The notes beneath the pieces are model-generated. The model searched no databases, was not told the DNA's origin, and worked only from the letters and a program-made list of their open reading frames with translations. From IMG/VR virus record IMGVR_UViG_3300017752_000041, positions 1-39,946 of that record: a stretch of 39,946 nt of DNA. One strand, given 5' to 3'. Below, piece by piece: positions 1-6,672 of the stretch (position 1 is its first letter; each line of letters begins with the position of its first letter). Position numbers and translations under genes: made by a program. The DNA comes from a virus.

Positions 1-66
1 AACGCGGTGGTTGTAGTTAAAATTAACGAGCACCTTTACGGTTCTGCCGGTGTTGCAGGTCAATAG
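1..66 (+). CDS. 3' end of a gene upstream of the capsid gene (partial)
   Basis: An open frame runs from the first base to a TAG at 64-66 and encodes a 21-residue tail ending HLYGSAGVAGQ. It ends 12 nt before the capsid gene, and the ribosome binding site of that gene (AGGAG) follows at once. In phages this slot usually holds a scaffold or head-decoration protein, but too little is present to assign it. The start lies outside the window. Confidence 0.6.
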   Translation, partial: NAVVVVKINEHLYGSAGVAGQ

Positions 67-78
67 GAGACTTAGGTC

Positions 79-987
79 ATGGCTATATCACGTTCACAAC
101 TAGTAAAAGAGCTAGAGCCGGGTCTAAACGCTTTGTTTGGCCTTGAGTATAGTTCTTACGACAACGAGCATGCTGAAATCTACGAAACCGAGTCTTCTGA
201 CCGTGCCTTCGAAGAAGAAGTGATGCTTTCCGGGTTTGGCGAAGCGCCAGTTAAAGCTGAGGGTTCGGGTGTTGCATTCGATCAAGCCCAAGAAGTTTAC
301 ACTGCTCGCTACACTCACGAAACAGTGGCTTTGGCCTTCTCACTGACTGAAGAGGCAGTAGAAGACAACCTGTACGACCGTCTATCGGCTCGTTACACAA
401 AGGCACTTGCTCGTTCAATGGCGACAACTAAGCAGATTAAAGCTGCTTCTATCCTCAACAACGCTTTCACTACCTCTATCGGCGGTGACGGCAAGCCTCT
501 CTGTGCAACAGACCACCCAACATTGGGCGGACCTGATCTTGCAAACGAGTTGGCTGTTGCGGCAGACCTTAGCGAGGCTTCACTTGAGCAAGCTCTTATC
601 GACATCGCAGCGTTCACTGACGAGCGCGGCCTGAAGATTGCTGTTCAAGGTACTAAGCTGATTATCCCTAAGGAGCTTCAGTTCACTGCAGACCGCATCA
701 TGAAGTCTACTCTTCGTGTCGGCACTGCGGATAACGACATCAACGCCGTTCGCAACATGGGCATGGTTCCACAGGGCTACAAGGTAAATCATTACCTCAC
801 GGACCCTGACGCATGGTTCATCATGACTGACGCGCCTAACGGTATGAAGATGTTTAACCGTGTAGCTATCAAGACTGGCTTCGAAGGCGACTTCGACACC
901 GGCAATGTCCGCTACAAGGCACGTGAGCGCTACAGCTTTGGCTTCAGCGACCCACGTGGTATCTTTGGCTCACCGGGTACTCCGTAA
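79..987 (+). CDS. Major capsid protein
   Basis: 302 aa. Likely the main shell subunit of the head. The N-terminus (MAISRSQLVKELEPGLNALF) and the later E-x-x-S-S-D-R-A-F-E-E-E and T-A-R-Y-T-H-E-T-V stretches match my recollection of major capsid proteins common in marine phages, distantly like the Mu gpT type. It has no signal or membrane segment, and a size normal for an HK97-fold shell protein. A good AGGAG site precedes the ATG. It is followed by a strong terminator, which fits a highly expressed gene. The fold assignment is from recognition, not a search. Confidence 0.85.
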   Translation: MAISRSQLVKELEPGLNALFGLEYSSYDNEHAEIYETESSDRAFEEEVMLSGFGEAPVKAEGSGVAFDQAQEVYTARYTHETVALAFSLTEEAVEDNLYDRLSARYTKALARSMATTKQIKAASILNNAFTTSIGGDGKPLCATDHPTLGGPDLANELAVAADLSEASLEQALIDIAAFTDERGLKIAVQGTKLIIPKELQFTADRIMKSTLRVGTADNDINAVRNMGMVPQGYKVNHYLTDPDAWFIMTDAPNGMKMFNRVAIKTGFEGDFDTGNVRYKARERYSFGFSDPRGIFGSPGTP

Positions 988-1006
988 GCCATAAGACGAA
1001 AGTCAG

Positions 1007-1031
1007 AAAGGGCCCTTAGGGGCCCTTTTTT
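1007..1031 (+). terminator. Rho-independent terminator after capsid gene
   Basis: A perfect 9-bp stem AAAGGGCCC / GGGCCCTTT (1007-1015 with 1020-1028), loop TTAG, runs into six T residues. It starts 20 nt after the capsid stop codon and should end the capsid message. Confidence 0.9.
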
Positions 1032-1050
1032 CGTTTGGAAAGTAGTAGAT

Positions 1051-1563
1051 ATGCCTAGAGAAACTAAAGTAAAGAAAGAGTCGCAAGGTTCCCGAGTGTG
1101 CACCTCGTGTAACAAAACTAAGCTTATATCCCAATTCGAGCACTTTAAAGAAGGCTTTATTCGGGGGGTGTGTCAGCAATGCGTTACCCTGCAAAGAGCA
1201 AGAAAAACCTCTGCCACCCCCGAATCATACCTACGAGTACTAAATACACAGCTAAAATCCGGACGCGTTAAACAGGGTGTTGATTACGAACTGACCACGG
1301 AAGACCTTATTGACCTGTGGGAAATACAGGACGGCAAATGCGCGTTGTCTGGGGTTTTGATGACCCACCAAAGAGACGGCACCTACGGTGACAGGAAACA
1401 AAAAGACTTTAACGCCTCGATAGACCGAGTAAACCCCAACGGTCCTTACGTACGGGAAAACGTACAGCTAGTCTCCGCTAGGATAAATACTATGAAACAC
1501 ACCCTTAGCGAAGATATGTTCATATGGTGGGTAAAGAACATTTACGGGACCCGCATTAAGTGA
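1051..1563 (+). CDS. HNH endonuclease with N-terminal zinc ribbon, likely free-standing homing type
   Basis: 170 aa. An N-terminal C-T-S-C ... C-Q-Q-C zinc ribbon (about residues 17-50) is followed by an HNH-like core with GKCALSG, then S-I-D-R-V-N-P-N-G-P-Y and R-E-N-V-Q-L-V. The last stretch is typical of the HNH/endonuclease VII superfamily of phage homing endonucleases. It lies alone between two strong terminators, just after the capsid gene, with only a weak GGAA ribosome site. This placement and the break in the structural operon suggest an inserted mobile gene (inference). The alternative is a packaging-associated HNH nuclease, but those normally sit beside terminase. Confidence 0.8.
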   Translation: MPRETKVKKESQGSRVCTSCNKTKLISQFEHFKEGFIRGVCQQCVTLQRARKTSATPESYLRVLNTQLKSGRVKQGVDYELTTEDLIDLWEIQDGKCALSGVLMTHQRDGTYGDRKQKDFNASIDRVNPNGPYVRENVQLVSARINTMKHTLSEDMFIWWVKNIYGTRIK

Positions 1564-1641
1564 TATCTTGAGGGTGCTGCAATTCCGCAGTGAACAGTTA
1601 ATGCTTTGTTCTTTGTGTGTTTATCTCCCTTGAAGAGACTT

Positions 1642-1670
1642 GGCCCGTCCCCCACAGACGGGCCTTTTTT
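1642..1670 (+). terminator. Rho-independent terminator after HNH gene
   Basis: Stem GGCCCGTC / GACGGGCC (1642-1649 with 1657-1664) with a 7-nt loop, followed by six T residues. Together with the terminator at 1007-1031 it boxes in the HNH gene. Confidence 0.9.
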
Positions 1671-1672
1671 AT

Positions 1673-1701
1673 TTGTGCAACAGGGGAATAACTGGTATAT
1701 A
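1673..1701 (+). promoter_or_regulatory. Candidate sigma70-type promoter for the small structural genes
   Basis: TTGTGC (1673-1678) and TATATA (1696-1701) are separated by exactly 17 nt, directly after a terminator and about 100 nt before the next gene. A promoter is needed here if the terminator works. Predicted from consensus only. Confidence 0.5.
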
Positions 1702-1711
1702 CTGTTATAAA

Positions 1712-1787
1712 TCCGGAACCAAACCGGCCTATCTGACAGTTTCCGGACTGACGACATGCAGACAGATAAGCCCCATAACTCGCATGT
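1712..1787 (+). promoter_or_regulatory. Structured 5' leader with two inverted repeats
   Basis: TCCGGAA (1712-1718) can pair with TTCCGGA (1741-1747), and ACATGC (1754-1759) with GCATGT (1782-1787). The second hairpin ends just before the AGGA ribosome site of the next gene. The stems may protect the message or set translation level; no known riboswitch is recognised. Confidence 0.4.
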
Positions 1788-1799
1788 GAGGATTTCCCA

Positions 1800-2018
1800 A
1801 TGAGTTCAACAACTTTTTCAGGTCCGGTCACCTCGACCAATGGTTTTGTCGGCGCTGTAACAGGCGATGTAACCGGCGCAGTCGTTGCGACCACTATCAC
1901 CGCTTCTAGCAACGCTACCCTATCTGGCACTGCTAACGTCATCATTATCCCTACTAGTGACCCCGGTGTTACTGGCGCTATCTGGAATAATGCAGGCACT
2001 CTAGCTGTCTCAGCCTAA
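1800..2018 (+). CDS. Small repetitive structural protein, possible head decoration or fibre
   Basis: 72 aa, rich in Gly, Thr, Val and Ala. The N-terminus FSGPVTSTNGFVG followed by G-A-V-T-G-D-V-T-G-A-V is a fibre-like beta repeat, and the C-terminus P-T-S-D-P-G-V-T-G-A-I-W-N-N-A-G resembles ends of phage structural proteins. It is first in a new transcription unit with a long structured leader, close to the capsid gene, so a capsid-surface or fibre role is plausible. No enzyme motif is visible. Confidence 0.65.
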   Translation: MSSTTFSGPVTSTNGFVGAVTGDVTGAVVATTITASSNATLSGTANVIIIPTSDPGVTGAIWNNAGTLAVSA

Positions 2019-2043
2019 GTTTCTCACTCAATAGGAGTAACTT

Positions 2044-2364
2044 ATGAGCGCAAGTAACATTGAGCTAGTAACCAAAGTACCTGTGGGTGGAGCAGCCGTT
2101 AGCGCAGCAGCGATTTCGGGAAGAACTCGCCTGTATGGCATTTATTACACTTGTACAGCCACTGCTTCTTCTTTTGAAATTAGAAACGGTGCTGCGGACA
2201 CGGCCACCTCTTTGATTACTATTCATACCCCTGCAGCAGCCGGACAGTATGAGATAGATATCCCAGACGGTGGAGCTCTGTTCAATGCAGGTGCATTTAT
2301 TGACGCTGCCGACACTGAGATAACCAGTGTGACCTTGGTATATGCAGGCGGAGCGGCGGCCTAA
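2044..2364 (+). CDS. Small beta-rich virion protein candidate
   Basis: 106 aa, no Lys-rich stretch, predicted beta-rich (alternating T/V/I with Gly turns, for example RLYGIYYTCTATASSFEIRN). It follows an AGGAG site and its stop overlaps the next start (TAATG). It resembles in style the 110-aa protein at 17433-17765, which also has a surface-type beta sandwich pattern. Function not recognised; a minor structural protein is likely from position. Confidence 0.6.
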   Translation: MSASNIELVTKVPVGGAAVSAAAISGRTRLYGIYYTCTATASSFEIRNGAADTATSLITIHTPAAAGQYEIDIPDGGALFNAGAFIDAADTEITSVTLVYAGGAAA

Positions 2365-2648
2365 TGGCTTCCACTAAGGCGGTTAAACGCACGCCTTCTG
2401 GGCGTGTATCCTATCGAGGTGAGACTTTCGCAGGCTATAACAAGCCCAAAAGAACCTCAGGAGGCAGCAAGAAGTTCGCTGTTTTAGCCAAGAAGGGTGA
2501 CGACGTAAAACTGGTGCGCTTTGGCGATCCGAACATGACGATCAAAAAAGCTATACCAGAGCGTAGAGCCAACTTTAGGGCTCGTCACAACTGCGACACA
2601 GCAAAAGATAAATTCTCAGCACGATACTGGAGCTGTAAGAAATGGTAG
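2364..2648 (+). CDS. Small basic protein of a marine-phage family
   Basis: 94 aa, strongly basic. After a variable Lys/Arg-rich N-terminus it has the conserved-looking block F-A-V-L-A-K-K-G-D-D-V-K-L-V-R-F-G-D-P, then R-x-x-F-R-A-R-H-N-C-D, and ends S-A-R-Y-W-S-C-K-K-W. I recognise this pattern from small proteins of marine phages and some large algal viruses (a DUF family whose number I cannot confirm). The two Cys and one His could bind metal. Start overlaps the previous stop and the end overlaps the next gene by 7 nt. Function unknown. Confidence 0.7.
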   Translation: MASTKAVKRTPSGRVSYRGETFAGYNKPKRTSGGSKKFAVLAKKGDDVKLVRFGDPNMTIKKAIPERRANFRARHNCDTAKDKFSARYWSCKKW

Positions 2649-2893
2649 CTAAAAAACCGACAGCCAAAAAGGTTACCGCTAAAAAGCCGGTACGTAAAAT
2701 GGCTGCCGGAGGTTCGGCAACTAAATCTAAGGTTAACGAGGCAGGAAATTACACCAAGCCCACCATGCGGAAAAATCTTTTTTCTAAGATTAAGGCAGGG
2801 GGCAAAGGAGGTAATCCGGGCCAGTGGTCAGCTAGAAAGGCCCAAATGTTAGCTAAAGAGTATAAAGCCAAAGGCGGAGGCTACAGAGACTAG
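2642..2893 (+). CDS. Small lysine/glycine-rich protein
   Basis: 83 aa. The N-terminus is an A-K-K-P/T-A-K-K repeat like histone tails; the C-terminus G-Q-W-S-A-R-K-A-Q-M-L-A-K-E-Y-K-A-K-G-G-G-Y is a short amphipathic helix with a Gly-rich end. It overlaps genes on both sides. Such proteins are frequent after the capsid gene in marine phages; charge suggests contact with DNA or with the inner capsid (inference). Confidence 0.65.
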   Translation: MVAKKPTAKKVTAKKPVRKMAAGGSATKSKVNEAGNYTKPTMRKNLFSKIKAGGKGGNPGQWSARKAQMLAKEYKAKGGGYRD

Positions 2894-3144
2894 TGGCAAT
2901 TAAACCACCACAGGCATCGCTTCAATCTTGGACAAAACAGGAATGGCGCACTAAAAGTGGCAAGCCTTCTACCCAAGGACCTAAAGCTACGGGGGAAAGA
3001 TACCTCCCTTCGAGCGCGATTAAGTCCATGAGCAATAAAGAATATGCAGCGACTACGCGCAAAAAACGCGCAGATACTGCACGAGGAAAACAGTTTTCAT
3101 CGCAACCGAAAAAGGTTGCGTCTAAAGTTAAACGATACCGATAG
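2893..3144 (+). CDS. Small basic protein, GTG start
   Basis: 83 aa starting at a GTG that overlaps the preceding TAG (TAGTG), so translation is probably coupled. Pattern S-W-T-K-Q-E-W-R-T-K-S-G-K-P-S, then G-E-R-Y-L-P-S-S-A-I-K, E-Y-A-A-T-T-R-K-K-R and a basic end S-K-V-K-R-Y-R. I recognise the same layout from uncharacterised viral small basic proteins. No cysteines or membrane segment; function unknown. Confidence 0.65.
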   Translation: MAIKPPQASLQSWTKQEWRTKSGKPSTQGPKATGERYLPSSAIKSMSNKEYAATTRKKRADTARGKQFSSQPKKVASKVKRYR

Positions 3145-3154
3145 GAGGTGATCC
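3143..3154 (+). promoter_or_regulatory. Full-length Shine-Dalgarno site
   Basis: AGGAGGTGATCC is a 12-nt perfect complement of the 16S rRNA 3' end (GGATCACCTCCT). It lies two to three nt before the ATG at 3157 (core AGGAGG spaced 8 nt) and overlaps the previous stop codon. This decides the start over the in-frame GTG at 3148, which sits inside the site. Confidence 0.85.
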
Positions 3155-3156
3155 AG

Positions 3157-3432
3157 ATGGCCGGACGTGGAATGGGTGCCGCAACCAAAGGCGGAGGATG
3201 CGTAGGTACGGGTCCTAGAAATAAAGTTGAATCTAAGCCTAGCCGTAAGGTAGGTGATCCCGTCATGATGAACAAAGGCGGCATGGCAAACAGCAAAAAG
3301 AAAAGCTTTCCTGATCTGAATAAGGACGGAAAGGTTTCTAAGGCTGACGTGCTTATGGGCCGTGGAGTTCAAAAGAAAATGGGCGGCGGAATGATGAAGA
3401 AATACCGCAAAGGCGGAGCGGCGTGTAAATAA
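3157..3432 (+). CDS. Gly/Lys/Met-rich small protein with EF-hand-like loop
   Basis: 91 aa. N-terminal M-A-G-R-G-M-G-A-A-T-K-G-G-G and a C-terminal G-G-G-M-M-K-K-Y-R-K-G-G flank a single canonical EF-hand/dockerin-type calcium loop D53-x-N55-x-D57-G-x-V-S61-x-x-D64. Start chosen because of the 12-nt ribosome site just upstream. Its strong translation signal suggests an abundant product, perhaps a virion component. Calcium binding is inferred from the loop alone; the flanking helices are short. Confidence 0.7.
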   Translation: MAGRGMGAATKGGGCVGTGPRNKVESKPSRKVGDPVMMNKGGMANSKKKSFPDLNKDGKVSKADVLMGRGVQKKMGGGMMKKYRKGGAACK

Positions 3433-3614
3433 TGGCTGCCGGTGTAAATCATTACTTTAAAGATGGGAAAATACATCGAGGGGGCACACATAAGCATCCT
3501 GATGGGAAGATAATGACAGGAAAAACCATGTCAAAGTCTTCTAAAAATGTTTACCACTATAGTGATTTATCCAAAACAGCGCAAAAAACAGCGCGAAAAA
3601 GTTGGGGCAAGTAG
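3432..3614 (+). CDS. Small His/Lys-rich protein
   Basis: 60 aa, start overlapping the preceding stop (TAATG). Pattern H-Y-F-K-D-G-K-I-H-R-G-G-T-H-K-H-P-D-G-K-I-M-T-G, then S-K-N-V-Y-H-Y-S-D-L-S. Members with this pattern occur next to head-tail genes in marine phages in my recollection. Five histidines near basic residues could hold metal or DNA. Function unknown. Confidence 0.6.
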   Translation: MAAGVNHYFKDGKIHRGGTHKHPDGKIMTGKTMSKSSKNVYHYSDLSKTAQKTARKSWGK

Positions 3615-4280
3615 ATGGCTACTTCAGGGACAACAGATTTTAATCTTTCGATTGACGACCTCGTAGAAGAGGCGTTCGAGCGTTGTGGCATGCAGATGAC
3701 TGCAGGCTATCAGCTTAACTCGGCTCGTCGGTCGTTAAATCTGTTGTTTTTGGACTGGGCAAATCGAGGCCTAAACCTGTGGACCATAGAGCAAGCTACC
3801 TATGCTTTGGTCCAAGGCGACGCGGAAATATCTCTGCCAACAGATACGGTGAATGTTTTGACAGCAGTTATCCGTCAAACAAATAACGGACAGCAGCAGG
3901 ATATAAACATCGAGCGCATAGGGCGGGAAGAGTACCTTAACGTCCCTGACAAGCTTACGCAGGCAAGACCGTCGCAGATATACATTGAGCGTACAAATAC
4001 GCCTAAAGCTTATTTGTACCCTGCAGCAGACAAGGCGTATACGTTGGTTTATTACCGTATACGTCGAATGGAAGACGCCGGAGATTACACCAATACTACG
4101 GACGTTAATTTCAGATTCCTTCCTTGTCTGGCCTCAGGACTGGCTTATATGCTGTCTTTAAAGTACGCCCCAGACCGCACGGGCGCGCTGCAACAGATGT
4201 ACGAGCAGGATTTTGATCGAGCGGCACAGGAAGACAGAGATACGGCAAGCACGTACTTTCTTCCCGACGTAGGGTACTAA
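3615..4280 (+). CDS. Head-tail adaptor (connector) protein
   Basis: 221 aa. The N-terminal helical part (S-I-D-D-L-V-E-E-A-F-E-R-C-G, then A-R-R-S-L-N-L-L-F-L-D-W-A-N-R-G-L-N-L-W) and a middle beta section with LPTDTVNVL match the pattern I know from P22 gp4 / T7 gp11-like adaptors that bind below the portal. The C-terminal half ends with a helical A-A-Q-E-D-R-D-T-A segment. A second adaptor-like gene follows at 4617, so the two probably stack in the neck. Start follows the previous stop by one nt. Confidence 0.7.
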   Translation: MATSGTTDFNLSIDDLVEEAFERCGMQMTAGYQLNSARRSLNLLFLDWANRGLNLWTIEQATYALVQGDAEISLPTDTVNVLTAVIRQTNNGQQQDINIERIGREEYLNVPDKLTQARPSQIYIERTNTPKAYLYPAADKAYTLVYYRIRRMEDAGDYTNTTDVNFRFLPCLASGLAYMLSLKYAPDRTGALQQMYEQDFDRAAQEDRDTASTYFLPDVGY

Positions 4281-4281
4281 A

Positions 4282-4620
4282 ATGGCTCATGCAACGGGTA
4301 AGTATTCTTACGCCCTTTGTGACTATTGTGGGCAGCGTTACCCTTACCAGACTCTGAAAAAGAACTGGAAAGGGTTTATGGTCTGCCCTGAGGACTATGA
4401 GCCAAAAGAGCCGCAGCTAACCCCGTTAAAGTACAGGGGTGATGCAATAGCTTTACAGGACCCCCGTCCTGACAGAACTGAGCCGCTGAGTGTGTTTGTT
4501 AACAGCACTGGTGGGGATACACCTTTTGAGACAGTGCCGGGATCAATGCAGCCTGCCCCTCCTGCAATTGCAGTTGAAGGCGTAGGTACACTGGGAACGG
4601 TTACGGTGGTGACTACATGA
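4282..4620 (+). CDS. Small zinc-ribbon protein between adaptor genes
   Basis: 112 aa. A short zinc ribbon C-D-Y-C (residues about 13-16) with a second pair in V-C-P-E-D-Y (one Cys plus acidic/His-like ligands) is followed by R-G-D-A-I-A-L-Q-D-P-R-P-D-R and a disordered Pro/Gly/Thr end. It overlaps the next gene by 4 nt (ATGA). Lying between two adaptor genes it is probably a minor neck or assembly protein. The lone second Cys means zinc binding may be incomplete. Confidence 0.6.
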   Translation: MAHATGKYSYALCDYCGQRYPYQTLKKNWKGFMVCPEDYEPKEPQLTPLKYRGDAIALQDPRPDRTEPLSVFVNSTGGDTPFETVPGSMQPAPPAIAVEGVGTLGTVTVVTT

Positions 4621-5273
4621 CCTATGATGAGTTAGTGACAAATATACGTAACTATACCGAGGTAGACAGCAATGTCTTTACCAATGCGGTCATAGACACG
4701 TTTATTTTGATGGCGGAAAACAGAATTCTTAGAGACATCGATCTGGATGTTTTTAAGATTGAAGCCACTGCCAACATGACCTCAGGCAATCGTTTTCTAG
4801 TTACACCAAGCGATATACTTACTCATCGCTACATTATGGCCACCTTAAACGGAGACCAGACCTTTTTGGAGTTTAGGGACACCTCTTTCATGAAAGAGTA
4901 CTGGCCTGATTCTACAGTGACAGGTACTCCAAAGTATTACTCCGTATGGAACCAGAACACGTTTTATATTGCGCCGACACCCGACGCTAACTACGAAGTT
5001 CAGTTAGGATACATATATAAGCCCCAACAGCTATCGTCCGCTAACCCAACTACTTGGGTTAGCACCGATGCTCCAGAAGCGCTTTTGTATGCGTGCCTTA
5101 TTCAGGCATATAGTTACACGAAGGGCCCGCTTGAAATGCTGCAGTATTTTGAAGACAGCTATAAGCAGGCCATACAAGGTCTCGGCATTGAGCAGCAAGG
5201 TCGCCGTCGTCGTGACGAGTTTAGAGACGGCATGATCAGGTTGCCTATCAAATCGGAATCACCCGGCCCGTAA
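4617..5273 (+). CDS. Second head-tail adaptor / tail tubular A-like protein
   Basis: 218 aa. Starts with helices (T-Y-D-E-L-V-T-N-I-R-N-Y, then F-I-L-M-A-E-N-R-I-L-R-D-I-D-L-D-V-F) and a beta core with P-x-Y-Y-S-V-W-N-Q-N-T-F-Y-I-A-P-T-P and Q-L-G-Y-I-Y-K-P, a pattern I know from T7 gp11-like gatekeeper/adaptor proteins of podophages. The C-terminus is Arg-rich (Q-G-R-R-R-R-D-E-F-R-D-G). Start overlaps the previous stop. Expected role: ring between the portal-side adaptor and the nozzle. Confidence 0.7.
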   Translation: MTYDELVTNIRNYTEVDSNVFTNAVIDTFILMAENRILRDIDLDVFKIEATANMTSGNRFLVTPSDILTHRYIMATLNGDQTFLEFRDTSFMKEYWPDSTVTGTPKYYSVWNQNTFYIAPTPDANYEVQLGYIYKPQQLSSANPTTWVSTDAPEALLYACLIQAYSYTKGPLEMLQYFEDSYKQAIQGLGIEQQGRRRRDEFRDGMIRLPIKSESPGP

Positions 5274-5293
5274 TTTTTTAAGAGGAAAGAAAA

Positions 5294-5728
5294 ATGGCTA
5301 TTTCACAAGCTATGGCAACATCATTCAAAGTCGGCATTCTTGACGGAACTTTCGACTTCAGCAGCGGCACAGCACAGGTCTTTAAACTGGCCCTTTACAC
5401 GTCGTCAGCTACGCTAGACGCTACTACTACTGCGTACTCTGCGACTAACGAAGTTTCAGGAACAGGTTACAGTGCGGGCGGCGGCACGCTGACTATTTCA
5501 GCAAATCCAGCTTCGAGCGGTACAACAGCGTTCTTGGACTTTGCCGATCTCACGTTCTCTACGGCAACTATTACTGCTCGTGGTGCGCTTATCTACTTTG
5601 CAAACGGCGGCACTAACCCTGCTGTTGCAGTTCTGGACTTCGGTTCGGATAAGACTTCAACTGCAGGCGACTTCACTATTGTCTTCCCTGCGGCTGACGC
5701 GAGCAACGCGATCATACGTATCGCTTAA
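5294..5728 (+). CDS. Minor virion protein, beta-rich
   Basis: 144 aa with N-terminal MAISQAMATSFKVGILDGT, then F-K-L-A-L-Y-T-S-S-A-T-L-D and long Thr/Ser/Gly/Ala beta stretches. I recognise this type as a frequent small structural protein in marine podophages, often beside fibre genes. It has a clear AGAGGAAAG site. Probably a tail or capsid decoration component; no catalytic motif is seen. Confidence 0.65.
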   Translation: MAISQAMATSFKVGILDGTFDFSSGTAQVFKLALYTSSATLDATTTAYSATNEVSGTGYSAGGGTLTISANPASSGTTAFLDFADLTFSTATITARGALIYFANGGTNPAVAVLDFGSDKTSTAGDFTIVFPAADASNAIIRIA

Positions 5729-5739
5729 GGTAGGCTGTA

Positions 5740-6447
5740 ATGGCTGACGTTACGGTCCCACTAGCCGGTTGGGGATACAGCACTTGGGGTACGGATTCGT
5801 GGGGCGAAGGTAATGCTCTGCCTGTTGGTACTGGTGAAGTTGGGTCCGTAACTGTAATTGAAGGCTTTGCGACAAGCGTAGCCGTTACGGGGGTTACCGC
5901 TAGCTTTACACTGGGCAATTTTGTTGTAGAAGGCGATAAGAACGGCCTAGTTTTAGGCAACGCCGCTACGGGTGAGGTTGGTAACCCGACAGTTACGGGT
6001 ACCGCTGTATTCTCGGTCACTGGGGTTGAAGGCACTACGGCACTCGGAAATTCTGTGGCAAGTGCTGCTGCGGATGTTGCTGTTACCGGTGTTGAAGGCA
6101 CTGTCGCTCTAGGAGCTGCTAATGTCCAACAAGGTGCGGGGGTAAATCCCGTTGGGGTTCAAGGCACTACGGCACTAGGTACGGTAAGCGTTACAGCAGA
6201 TGCTATAATTCCTGAAACCGGCCTACAAGCAACCTCGGCACTGGGAAGTGTTACGGTAGACTTAATCCAAGCGGTTGACGTGACCAGTGTTACAGGCACT
6301 GCAATACTCGGCCAAACTTCTGAAAATGGCGCAGGTATAGTATCCGTCACAGGAGTACAGGCCACAGGTGAAGTTGGAACAGTTCTTGTTTGGAGTAGAA
6401 TAGTTCCAAGCGGAAATCCTAACTGGACGGAGATAATAGCAGCATGA
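5740..6447 (+). CDS. Tandem-repeat virion protein (V-T-G-V-x-G-T repeats)
   Basis: 235 aa. After a Trp-rich head (W-G-Y-S-T-W-G-T-D-S-W-G) comes a series of degenerate 20-30-residue repeats each carrying V-T-G-V-E-G-T-T-A-L-G or a variant (GVQGTTALG, GLQATSALG, SVTGTAILG, GVQATGEVG), and the C-terminus is P-S-G-N-P-N-W-T-E-I. Repeats of this type form beta-solenoid or beta-sandwich parts of phage tails and capsid fibres. The DNA also repeats: a 16-mer is identical at 6029-6044 and 6161-6176. Overlaps the next gene by 4 nt. Confidence 0.65.
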   Translation: MADVTVPLAGWGYSTWGTDSWGEGNALPVGTGEVGSVTVIEGFATSVAVTGVTASFTLGNFVVEGDKNGLVLGNAATGEVGNPTVTGTAVFSVTGVEGTTALGNSVASAAADVAVTGVEGTVALGAANVQQGAGVNPVGVQGTTALGTVSVTADAIIPETGLQATSALGSVTVDLIQAVDVTSVTGTAILGQTSENGAGIVSVTGVQATGEVGTVLVWSRIVPSGNPNWTEIIAA

Positions 6448-6656
6448 AAACAGTAAACGAAGCAAAAACTTTGGGCGATGCAATAGACCCTAAGCATGAA
6501 ATTGAAGTGGTATGCCGTAATTGTGGGTATGATGTAAATGAAGCTGAATTAAAGGCCGATACTTGCTCAGATTGTGGCGAACCACTAAACTTACGACAAA
6601 ATACAACGATTTACGCGACTACAATACCCGCTGCCGGTGGCAGTACACTAGTATAA
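6444..6656 (+). CDS. Small four-cysteine zinc-ribbon protein
   Basis: 70 aa. C-R-N-C-G-Y and C-S-D-C-G-E are separated by 17 residues, a regular zinc ribbon. The end (T-T-I-Y-A-T-T-I-P-A-A-G-G-S-T) looks like a virion-protein tail rather than a DNA-binding part. Start overlaps the previous stop (ATGA). It sits between a repeat protein and the fibre gene, the second zinc ribbon embedded in the structural operon; role unknown. Confidence 0.65.
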   Translation: MKTVNEAKTLGDAIDPKHEIEVVCRNCGYDVNEAELKADTCSDCGEPLNLRQNTTIYATTIPAAGGSTLV

Positions 6657-6672
6657 GTACTGGAGAAACCTA

